From Flavobacteriaceae bacterium (GTDB taxonomy: Bacteria; Bacteroidota; Bacteroidia; Flavobacteriales; Flavobacteriaceae), in assembly GCA_029268555.1 (NCBI GenBank), contig JAQWNN010000022.1, positions 1-63,612 on the forward strand: a stretch of 63,612 nt of DNA, in the 5' to 3' direction. A program made the translations under genes and the position numbers. Below the pieces are notes generated by a model, which saw only the letters and a program-made list of their open reading frames with translations, made no database searches and had not been told where the DNA came from. This document shows positions 8,024-15,330 of the stretch, one piece after another; positions within the stretch are counted from its first letter, which is position 1, and the number at the start of each line of letters is the position of its first letter.

Positions 8024-9994
8024 TCACTCATTTATCGATTGCATAACAAGCGGCAGTGTTCCCAATATCTTTGTAAGGGAAGCCAAATCGTACAGGTCAG
8101 TTGATTTTACTTTTTGTTCCTTTTTATAAGTGTGAAACCCAAAGTTTTTTTGGTAAAATATCTTTCCGTTACGTGCCGCTAAAACTTGAATTCCAGGAGT
8201 CATCATAGAATCGATGGCTTGTAATGCAAGTTTATCAACTTCAATTAACTTTTTATTATCCATTCCTACATTTGCCGGACTTGAAAAGCCAAGTCTAAAA
8301 TTTCCTTTGAGTTCTATACCAGAACCCTCACTGAAAAAATCTGAGATATCTACAGGAAGTTCCCCTTTTATATCCTGAGTCCCAAATAATGCATCAACAC
8401 TTAATTCTTGTGAAATAGAACTGTTTTGATAGCTCAATAAAAGTGCATCTATCCCTTTTATATTCTTAACTGATTTTAGTGAATATGGATTAACAAATAG
8501 GTCTAAAATTATAGTTTTAGTTAAAGCAAGTTTATTGATAATTTTTATTTCATTATTGTTAAAACTTCCATCTTTCCATGGGCTATCATTAGATCGATGG
8601 AAACTGATGATTAGTGTATCAATATTTCTTGCTTTTTCTAAAGCATTAGATTGAGTAACCCCATAAAGAGTGGTTGTCTTTTGATATTTAGACAGTTGAG
8701 ATTGAAAAGAACTACTCGAAGCATCCCCTAATGGAAGGTGACCTAAATTTTTGACTTTTTTTAAAGGTAAAAGAGAGTTATTATTTTTTAACAATGTCAA
8801 TGCTTTTCCTATTGCTTCTGCATGTAAAGCATCATCAAAAGGAGTATTCAAATCTTGTATAAGATTTTCAATAATCACAGGTTTATAATTTGATAAGCCT
8901 ACTTTATATTTTGCTTTTAATATTTTTTTTACAGAATTAGCTAATCTTGCTTCTGTAATTTCCTCTCTTTCAATAGCTTCAGTAATAGCTCTAATTCCCT
9001 CAGGAATATCATTTGAAATCAATAATAAATCATTTCCAGCCTTAAAGGCAGCTAAATCTATATTTTTCACTTTATAATATTCCGATACCCCTTTCATATT
9101 TAAAGCATCAGTGACAATTAATCCCTTAAAACCTATTTCATCAATCAAAATTTTTTGAATTATATCTTTAGATAATGAAGTTGGTAACCCTTTCTTTGTT
9201 AAGGAAGGTACACTCAAATGAGCTACCATAACTGATGACAAGCCTGCATCAATTAATCTATTGTAAGGTTCTAGCTCAATACTTTTAATTCGTTTAGATG
9301 ATAATTCTATTGTAGGAAGTGTTTTATGAGAATCTAAAGCTGTATCACCATGTCCTGGAAAATGTTTACCAGAAGTTAAAATTCCAAAATCATGATGGCC
9401 TCTCATAATAGCCAACGCTTGTCTACTCACACGTTCTTTTGAAGCACCAAAAGATCTATTTCCAATAATTGGATTATTAGGATTTGTATTGATGTCAAGT
9501 ACTGGACCAAAACTATAATGAATTCCAAGTCTTTTTTCTTGTTCTGCCATTCGTTGTCCGATTTTTCTAAGTAATAGTGAATCATTAACTGCCCCCAGAG
9601 TCATAGACCATGGAAAGGGTTTAACTGAGTCCAAACGCATTGCTACCCCCCACTCTGCATCCATAGCAATTAATAAAGGAGTTTTAGATTGTGCCTGAAA
9701 ATCATTTAACCAATGACTTTGTTCTAGTGGTCCACCACGAGAAAAAATAAGACCCCCTACTTTTTGTTCCTTAACTAGTTTTAAGGTTTGGAAGTAATGT
9801 AAACTATCTTTTTCACTAAAAACCATAGGCATAAACAATTGTCCTACTTTCTCATTTAGTGATAAACTTTTATAAACACTGTCAACCCATTTTTTCTGGG
9901 CATACTGATTTGATAAATCAACTTTGAGTGGGTCTATTGTCTGACCTTGAACCAGAAAAGAGAAACAAATAAAAGAACTTATTATATATTTCAA
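8024..9994 (-). CDS. Glycoside hydrolase family 3 (NagZ-like) protein, N-terminal part of a GH3/serine-hydrolase fusion cut by TGA
   Basis: The GH3 domain spans about residues 30-580. The NagZ-type histidine loop KHFPGHGDTALDSH and the nucleophile in GLIVTDALNM (Asp296) are intact, so it should cleave beta-N-acetylhexosaminides such as muropeptide GlcNAc. Residues after about 590 begin a beta-lactamase-type domain whose Ser-x-x-Lys (ASLTK, Ser639/Lys642) is present, but the frame stops at TGA 17 codons later. I chose TTG at 9994 as the start because it gives a clean signal peptide (KYIISSFICFSFLVQGQ) and leaves 19 bases after the upstream gene; the track start at 10105 would overlap that gene by 92 bases. 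The GH3 part may still be active. Confidence 0.85.
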   Translation of the reverse strand: MKYIISSFICFSFLVQGQTIDPLKVDLSNQYAQKKWVDSVYKSLSLNEKVGQLFMPMVFSEKDSLHYFQTLKLVKEQKVGGLIFSRGGPLEQSHWLNDFQAQSKTPLLIAMDAEWGVAMRLDSVKPFPWSMTLGAVNDSLLLRKIGQRMAEQEKRLGIHYSFGPVLDINTNPNNPIIGNRSFGASKERVSRQALAIMRGHHDFGILTSGKHFPGHGDTALDSHKTLPTIELSSKRIKSIELEPYNRLIDAGLSSVMVAHLSVPSLTKKGLPTSLSKDIIQKILIDEIGFKGLIVTDALNMKGVSEYYKVKNIDLAAFKAGNDLLLISNDIPEGIRAITEAIEREEITEARLANSVKKILKAKYKVGLSNYKPVIIENLIQDLNTPFDDALHAEAIGKALTLLKNNNSLLPLKKVKNLGHLPLGDASSSSFQSQLSKYQKTTTLYGVTQSNALEKARNIDTLIISFHRSNDSPWKDGSFNNNEIKIINKLALTKTIILDLFVNPYSLKSVKNIKGIDALLLSYQNSSISQELSVDALFGTQDIKGELPVDISDFFSEGSGIELKGNFRLGFSSPANVGMDNKKLIEVDKLALQAIDSMMTPGIQVLAARNGKIFYQKNFGFHTYKKEQKVKSTDLYDLASLTKILGTLPLVMQSINE

Positions 9995-10013
9995 TTGATT
10001 GAGATTTTGCTTA

Positions 10014-10496
10014 TTAAAAAAAGCGGCTATGCCAACTTTCTTCAGCAGGGACTTCCCAAAAATTTTGGTAAGCCTCTTTTGTGTCAACCAAATTATTAAA
10101 AACAATTGTCGACTTATTTACTGCTTTTTCTTTGGCCATTTTTTTGAAATCCTTTAAATTCTTATGAGATAAATAGTCACCTTGTTTAAAAGTTACATTC
10201 ATTTTATCGAGAAGAATCAAATCTAGTTTTTGTTCAAGTTTTTGAATAAAATGAACTGACGCATCTATGGAACATCCACTAGCTCTTGTTTGTTCTTGAT
10301 TTAATCCTATTATTATAAAACGATTGTAAGGTAAATCAAAGCCTGCTTCTAGATCCTGATTATGTGCTGTCCAGCCAGAAAGAAAAACAGTCAAAGAACT
10401 TTTTATAGATTTAATATCACTATCAAGAAAAGATCGATTGGAAGGATAAATCCAAACTCTAGACTTGGGTGATAATTTTTCGAAAGGAACAATCAT
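10014..10496 (-). CDS. Conserved Bacteroidota protein of unknown function (often misnamed ABC transporter ATPase)
   Basis: A 160-residue soluble protein with no signal peptide or membrane helix. It resembles a conserved Bacteroidota family that automatic pipelines call ABC transporter ATPase, yet no Walker A, signature or Walker B motif can be seen. Recognisable stretches are VWIYPSNRSF near the N-terminus, FLSGWTAH, and NRFIIIGLNQEQTRASGCSID, where the cysteine sits in a GCSID turn. It lies 3 bases downstream of an Fe-S protein gene and upstream of the GH3 fusion on the same strand, so it is probably co-expressed with both. The function is unknown. Confidence 0.8.
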   Translation of the reverse strand: MIVPFEKLSPKSRVWIYPSNRSFLDSDIKSIKSSLTVFLSGWTAHNQDLEAGFDLPYNRFIIIGLNQEQTRASGCSIDASVHFIQKLEQKLDLILLDKMNVTFKQGDYLSHKNLKDFKKMAKEKAVNKSTIVFNNLVDTKEAYQNFWEVPAEESWHSRFF

Positions 10497-10499
10497 TAG

Positions 10500-11285
10500 C
10501 TACAAATTATTTGAGTTTGCAATTAGCTCGGCTACATCTAGTATTTTTACAGAATGTTCTTGCTTTTTATTCTTAAGCCCATCTGTCATCATGGTATTGC
10601 AGAAAGGACAAGCTGCTGCAATAATATTAGGATTTGTATCAAGTGCTTGTTCAGTTCTTTTAATATTGATTTCTTTATCTCCAGCTTCAGCATCTTTAAA
10701 CATTTGCGCACCCCCTGCACCACAACATAATCCATTGGTTTTACAAGATTTCATTTCAACCAATTCGGCATCTAGTTTTTCAATTAAAGAACGAGGGGCC
10801 TCAAATATCTTGTTCGCTCGTCCTAAATAACATGGATCATGAAATGTTATACGTTTTCCTTTATACATTCCCCCTTCAACTTTTAAGCTACCTTCTTTGA
10901 TAAGTGATTTTAAAAACTGTGTGTGATGCATTACTTTATAATGGCCACCTAACTCTGGATATTCATTTTTTAAAGTATTGAAGCAATGAGGGCAAGTGGT
11001 TACAATTTTAGTCACACCATAGTGATCTAAGGTTGTTATATTTTGGATTGCTTGCATTTGAAACAAAAATTCATTCCCGGCTCTTTTCGCTGGATCACCT
11101 GAACAGCTTTCTTCTTTTCCAAGAACTGCGAAAGAAGTATTAGTATGATTCAATATTTTAACGAAAGCCTTTGTTATCTTTTTAGCTCGATCATCAAAAC
11201 TTCCTGCACACCCAACCCAAAAAACAACTGAAGCTTTTTTACCTTCAGCCTCGAGAGATGCTAATGTAGGGACTTCAAGTTTCAT
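10500..11285 (-). CDS. CCG-domain (Fe-S)-binding protein, HdrB/GlcF-like
   Basis: A 261-residue soluble protein with two cysteine-rich CCG domains. The first has VGCAGSFDDR and TTCPHCFNTL; the second has HDPCYLGR, LCCGAGGAQM and AACPFCNTM. This pattern is shared by heterodisulfide reductase subunit B, glycolate oxidase GlcF and LutA-type proteins, and binds a special 4Fe-4S cluster. It lies 3 bases downstream of a HAD gene and near a membrane protein with two ferredoxin-type clusters (11757-13073). The two together look like a split HdrD/GlpC-type electron-transfer unit that passes electrons between a soluble donor and the quinone pool. Its redox partner is not known. Confidence 0.88.
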   Translation of the reverse strand: MKLEVPTLASLEAEGKKASVVFWVGCAGSFDDRAKKITKAFVKILNHTNTSFAVLGKEESCSGDPAKRAGNEFLFQMQAIQNITTLDHYGVTKIVTTCPHCFNTLKNEYPELGGHYKVMHHTQFLKSLIKEGSLKVEGGMYKGKRITFHDPCYLGRANKIFEAPRSLIEKLDAELVEMKSCKTNGLCCGAGGAQMFKDAEAGDKEINIKRTEQALDTNPNIIAAACPFCNTMMTDGLKNKKQEHSVKILDVAELIANSNNL

Positions 11286-11288
11286 CTC

Positions 11289-11738
11289 CTAAGATTCTGG
11301 TTGACCATCATCAAAAACTTCAATGGTAACTTCTTTTTCAATGAGATCTGTAAACTTTCCATTGTAGCGTGTTGACTTAACAAGGTGATTATCAATCCAA
11401 TGATAATTTCCACCTCTGGGTTTACCCATAACTAAACTATGATATTTAAACTTATTATCCCTCAACCACGCCTCAGTAACTGAGCGATGAGCTTCAACTC
11501 TGGATGTAAAGAAACAAATGAGATGACCTTCATCATACCATTGATTAAGTGTGACTAATGCGTCTGGATACAGTTTTGCAGTTGCCATTCTCTCAGGTTC
11601 TTCGTTGGGAATGTCATCACAGATGGTTCCATCAATATCTATAAGGTAGTTCTTGATTCCTTCCGGCAAAACAGGACTAACAACCTCCCCTGATTCAACT
11701 TTTTTATGCAAATAACTTTCCGCTTCTTCTCGTTCCAT
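11289..11738 (-). CDS. HAD-superfamily phosphatase-like protein
   Basis: A 149-residue protein with a HAD core. Motif I is DIDGTIC (nucleophile and acid/base aspartates about residues 34 and 36), motif II is FFTSR, and WIDNH occupies the place of the late acidic motif. Similar Bacteroidota proteins are sometimes called phosphoheptose isomerase, a name the sequence does not support. It lies between two Fe-S protein genes (3 and 18 bases away) and is clearly part of their operon, so it could act on a phosphorylated metabolite linked to them. Substrate unknown. Confidence 0.82.
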   Translation of the reverse strand: MEREEAESYLHKKVESGEVVSPVLPEGIKNYLIDIDGTICDDIPNEEPERMATAKLYPDALVTLNQWYDEGHLICFFTSRVEAHRSVTEAWLRDNKFKYHSLVMGKPRGGNYHWIDNHLVKSTRYNGKFTDLIEKEVTIEVFDDGQPES

Positions 11739-11756
11739 AAATTAAAATTAATATAA

Positions 11757-13073
11757 TTATTCGTTTACCCATTGCAAACGATCTTGATTATTAAAAGGCC
11801 ATGGGGCGCCGTTGTTTTCGATGTTTCCCATCATTGAGTTAAGTTCTTGTGGTGCAGCCGATTGCTCCATAACCAAATACTGTCTCATATCCATAATAAT
11901 AGAAAGAGGATCAATTGCAATTGGACAAGCATCAACACACGCATTACATGTAGTACAAGCCCAAAGCTCTTCTGGGTTAATATAGTTGTTTAACAACTTT
12001 TTATTATCGTCTTTGAAAACTCCTTTATTTACATCAATATTTTTTCCAACTTCTTCTAATCGATCACGGGTATCCATCATTATTTTTCTAGGGGATAATT
12101 TCTTTCCTGTTTGATTTGCTGGGCAAACATCAGAACATCTTCCACATTCTGTGCAACTGTATGCATTCATCAATTGTGTCCACTTTAAGTCAAATATATC
12201 ATTTGCACCAAATTTATCTGGGGGACTAGCCTTGTTCTCTGAAATTTCTTTCTCAGGATGCATCATCAGCATAACTTCATTCTTAATGTGAGAATCAACT
12301 TCAAATCTTCCTTCAGGTTCTAGATTGGCATAAAAGGTGTTGGGGAAAGCCAAAAGTATGTGTAAATGTTTAGAGTAAAATAAATAATTTAAAAATATTA
12401 ATATTCCTAAAATATGAAGCCACCAAAAAGATCTTTCAAAAATTATTAAGGCCTGATCACTTAGTCCATCAAAAAGTGGATATAAAAATTGGGAAATAGG
12501 AAAACTACCAGCATTTATGTAGGTTTCTACACCTCGATCCTGAAGTATTGAATCAGTTGCATTCATCGACAAAAATAAAAGCATTAAAACAACCTCAAAA
12601 TACAAGATGAAATCTGCATCTCTTTTTGGCCACCCTTTCATCTCTGGCTTCCAAAAGCGTTTTATTCTAACAACATTTCGTCTTGTCCAAAAAACAATAA
12701 CTGAAATTAACACTAAGAAAGCAAAAACTTCAAAAGTCCCAATAAGGAAGTTATATAATATACCCAAAAAAGGAGCAAAAAGCCTATGACTTCCGATAAG
12801 TCCGTCGAGAACAATCTCAAGAAGTTCTATATTGATAAGTATAAAACCCACATAAACAATAAGATGCAAAAATGCAGCTAAAGGTCTTGTACTCATTTTA
12901 GATTGGCCCAAAGCGACACGAATCATATGAGACCATCGAAGAGACTTATTGTCACTTCGATACACTTCTTTACCTATTAAAATATTCCGTCTAATACGTG
13001 ATATGTTTCTGGCAAAAAGACCGATCCCAAGAACAAGTAAACTAAGAAAAATTAAATTTGGAAAAAGGGCCAT
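11757..13073 (-). CDS. Membrane-anchored (Fe-S)-binding protein with two 4Fe-4S clusters (HdrDE/GlpC-like)
   Basis: A 438-residue protein. The first about 250 residues contain several membrane helices in a NarI/HdrE-like arrangement; the cytoplasmic part has two ferredoxin motifs, CTECGRCSDVCP and CTTCNACVDACP, about 70 residues apart. It ends with a tail after residue 400 (WPFNNQDRLQW). The organisation fits a quinone-linked electron-transfer subunit, and its natural partner is the CCG protein two genes downstream. It is the first gene after a perfect palindrome (13098-13126), so a transcription unit may begin here. Likely heme ligands in the helices were not assigned. Confidence 0.88.
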   Translation of the reverse strand: MALFPNLIFLSLLVLGIGLFARNISRIRRNILIGKEVYRSDNKSLRWSHMIRVALGQSKMSTRPLAAFLHLIVYVGFILINIELLEIVLDGLIGSHRLFAPFLGILYNFLIGTFEVFAFLVLISVIVFWTRRNVVRIKRFWKPEMKGWPKRDADFILYFEVVLMLLFLSMNATDSILQDRGVETYINAGSFPISQFLYPLFDGLSDQALIIFERSFWWLHILGILIFLNYLFYSKHLHILLAFPNTFYANLEPEGRFEVDSHIKNEVMLMMHPEKEISENKASPPDKFGANDIFDLKWTQLMNAYSCTECGRCSDVCPANQTGKKLSPRKIMMDTRDRLEEVGKNIDVNKGVFKDDNKKLLNNYINPEELWACTTCNACVDACPIAIDPLSIIMDMRQYLVMEQSAAPQELNSMMGNIENNGAPWPFNNQDRLQWVNE

Positions 13074-13097
13074 TAAATTTTATTGGTAAAATTAAAT

Positions 13098-13126
13098 ATA
13101 AAAAATGACACAGTGTCATTTTTTAT
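13098..13126 (-). terminator. Perfect hairpin between mlaD and the Fe-S operon, probable intrinsic terminator
   Basis: Thirteen-base arms around a CAG centre (ATAAAAAATGACA / TGTCATTTTTTAT). Read on the minus strand it follows the mlaD stop by 19 bases and contains a T-rich second arm, as in a rho-independent terminator. The core TGACACAGTGTCA is also a fully symmetric 13-mer 36 bases upstream of the next start codon (13073), so an operator role is possible. Confidence 0.55.
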
Positions 13127-13145
13127 CTTTCTTATTATTTTTACT

Positions 13146-14060
13146 TTACTTTCTACCAAAAATAGAAAAGTGAACGTAATTTTTTGGGTTTGCTTTCAAA
13201 TCATTAAGTAATGTCTCTAAAGCTTCTGATGAACCCAACAGTTTGTTATAAAGTGCATCGTCATTGAGAAACTTTCCAGCTGAGCCATTTCCTGTTTCCA
13301 ACCGTGAAATAATCATTTTTAAATCTGCAGATGTTTCCTCAAAATTTTTGATAGTAGAAGCTAAGGGCATTTTTTTGAAAGAATTTGTAATTTGACTTAA
13401 ATTTTTAGAGGTATCTTTCAGATTATTCATAGTACCTTTAAAATTTTGTTCATTTTGAGTTACAATATGATTCATGTTTTCAGTTAATCTAGATATATTA
13501 TTTATACTTACTGAGAGTCCCTCTAGTGCCAATTTCAAATTATTTTGAGTATCATAATTCATCACATTACTTACACCGGCAAACAAAGAATCAGCAGATG
13601 TTAAGAGCCCCTCAATTTTATCTTGTAAGGGAGCTATTTGCTGATTCACTAATTCTGTTAAACCTGGTTTGATATCCGATGGTAAAACATCACCATCTTT
13701 TACAATACTTCCTTGTTCGTAAATAGGTATGATCGCTATCGCTTTACCTCCTATTAGGCCAGCCTCATATAGCTGGGCTTTACTTTGGCTAGAAAAATTT
13801 AAATCATTTCGGAGACTGAATGTAACCAGGATTTTCTCATAATTTTCATCAAAATCAATATTTTTTACCTTGCCGACATTCATACCACTTATTGTGACAT
13901 TAGCTCCAATAACTAATCCCTCAACATCACTATATGTAGCTTTAACAATTTTATCATTATTGAGTAGCGAAGTACCTTTGAGATAGTTGAATCCAAAAAT
14001 AAAAATGGCAATACAAGTAATAATTAAAACTCCGGTCTTTAATTCACGAGATATTTTCAA
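13146..14060 (-). CDS. MlaD family (MCE domain) lipid-transport protein
   Basis: A 304-residue protein with an N-terminal membrane anchor (about residues 8-26, VLIITCIAIFIFGFNYL) followed by an MCE domain (about 35-115; VEGLVIGANVTISGMNVGKV) and a long helical, coiled-coil-like tail. MlaD proteins form periplasm-facing rings that pass phospholipids between inner and outer membranes with MlaEF ATPase and permease partners, which are not in this window. It is 53 bases downstream of the amidase gene on the same strand and part of an envelope gene block with lptD. High confidence in the family. Confidence 0.92.
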   Translation of the reverse strand: MKISRELKTGVLIITCIAIFIFGFNYLKGTSLLNNDKIVKATYSDVEGLVIGANVTISGMNVGKVKNIDFDENYEKILVTFSLRNDLNFSSQSKAQLYEAGLIGGKAIAIIPIYEQGSIVKDGDVLPSDIKPGLTELVNQQIAPLQDKIEGLLTSADSLFAGVSNVMNYDTQNNLKLALEGLSVSINNISRLTENMNHIVTQNEQNFKGTMNNLKDTSKNLSQITNSFKKMPLASTIKNFEETSADLKMIISRLETGNGSAGKFLNDDALYNKLLGSSEALETLLNDLKANPKNYVHFSIFGRK

Positions 14061-14113
14061 AATAAATTGTTATTTAATGCTCTACAAATTTAGGAATTAT
14101 TTTCAGAAAAATA

Positions 14114-15220
14114 TTATTTTAAAAGCTCTAGTGCATCACTAATTGATATTTTTTTATCACCATTGTAAACAACCAAGAATGCATTAGAATATCCTCTTTT
14201 TTTTGCGGTATTCAAATGATCTTTAGCATCATCATAATTAAAAGTACTTTGATAAAAATAACGATATATTTTACCACTTTTTTCTCTGCTTACTGGTGAC
14301 AATCCTTTAAAATTATAGGCTTTAGTCGTAATTCTATTCTTACTTGCCGCAATTTGAATCTTAAACAACAAATTCGAAGCCTTTTGATATTTTATTTTTT
14401 TCTCTGGTTCTATATTTACTGTTGTAATTACTTCATTTTGAACATCAGCTTGACGTTGATTTTTATAATTGATAATTGCTTTAGAAATGGCATTAGCCAT
14501 TTGATTTTGCCCTTTTGATGAATTTAAAAAAGAACCTTCAGCGCTATTGGTTAAAAACCCTGTTTCAACTAAAACGCTAGGCATATAAGTATATTTCAAA
14601 ACCACAAATCCAGCCTGTTTAACTGTTCTATCTTTACGTTGTAAATTATCAACAAAACTGTTTTGAATTGTACTCGCAGCAGCTATACTCTGGTCTAAAT
14701 AGGTTTCTTGCATAAGAATTAAACTAATTACCGATTCGGGATCATTTGGATTAAAACCGTCATATTTCTGTTCATAATTTTCTTCAAGAAAAATTACTGA
14801 ATTTTCTTTTTGGGCTACTTTGAAGTTACGCTCATTTTCATGGAGTCCAAGAACAAATGTTCCAGCTCCAAATGCTTTTGAAGAGGTAAAAGCATCACAA
14901 TGAATCGAAACAAATAAGTCTGCATCAGCCTTATTAGCAATCGCTGCACGATCAATTAAATCAACAAATACATCTTTTTTACGCGTATAGATTACTTTTA
15001 TTCCAGAAAGTTTTTCAAGTTGAGCGCCAATTTTGAGGGCAATGCTTAGGGCTATTTTTTTTTCATAATAACCGTTTCCTCTATTTCCAGAATCGTGCCC
15101 TCCATGACCTGCATCCAAAACCACAACAAAAGGTTTGTCTTGAGCATATATTTTAGAATTAAGACCTGCAACTAGAAAAGTAAAAAAGACACAAGAAATA
15201 AAAAGAAGAAAGTTTCTCAT
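14114..15220 (-). CDS. N-acetylmuramoyl-L-alanine amidase with SPOR-like tail
   Basis: A 368-residue secreted amidase. Signal peptide ends near IYAQ. The Amidase_3 domain (about residues 32-250) has the zinc ligands in DAGHGGHD, the glutamate in YEKKIALSIA and the histidine in SIHCDAF, and the catalytic glutamate in VETGFLTN. Residues about 280-368 form a SPOR-like repeat (FKIQIAAS, then a second half ending ISDALELL) that binds denuded glycan strands at the septum. It should cut the amide between MurNAc and the stem peptide during cell separation. It is divergent from lptD, with a promoter region between them. Confidence 0.92.
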   Translation of the reverse strand: MRNFLLFISCVFFTFLVAGLNSKIYAQDKPFVVVLDAGHGGHDSGNRGNGYYEKKIALSIALKIGAQLEKLSGIKVIYTRKKDVFVDLIDRAAIANKADADLFVSIHCDAFTSSKAFGAGTFVLGLHENERNFKVAQKENSVIFLEENYEQKYDGFNPNDPESVISLILMQETYLDQSIAAASTIQNSFVDNLQRKDRTVKQAGFVVLKYTYMPSVLVETGFLTNSAEGSFLNSSKGQNQMANAISKAIINYKNQRQADVQNEVITTVNIEPEKKIKYQKASNLLFKIQIAASKNRITTKAYNFKGLSPVSREKSGKIYRYFYQSTFNYDDAKDHLNTAKKRGYSNAFLVVYNGDKKISISDALELLK

Positions 15221-15259
15221 TTTTAACTTTTATTTGAAAAACAGAAATAGATTAATATG

Positions 15260-15291
15260 TTGATACATACTTAAAATTATCGTTAATTTTG
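15260..15291 (+). promoter_or_regulatory. Flavobacterial-type promoter for lptD
   Basis: TTG at 15260-15262, then 21 bases, then TAATTTTG at 15284-15291, an exact match to the -7 element TAnnTTTG with normal spacing. Transcription would start near 15297, which means the track's TTG start at 15289 cannot be used and the TTG at 15331 is the better start. Confidence 0.6.
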
Positions 15292-15330
15292 ACATTTGAA
15301 CAAAGCACAACAAATTTAGGGCTTATCAGT

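Noticed and set aside
10014-10105. Overlap of the GH3 gene with its upstream neighbour in the track
   Set aside because: Caused by extending the GH3 ORF to an upstream ATG; the TTG at 9994 with a good signal peptide removes the overlap.
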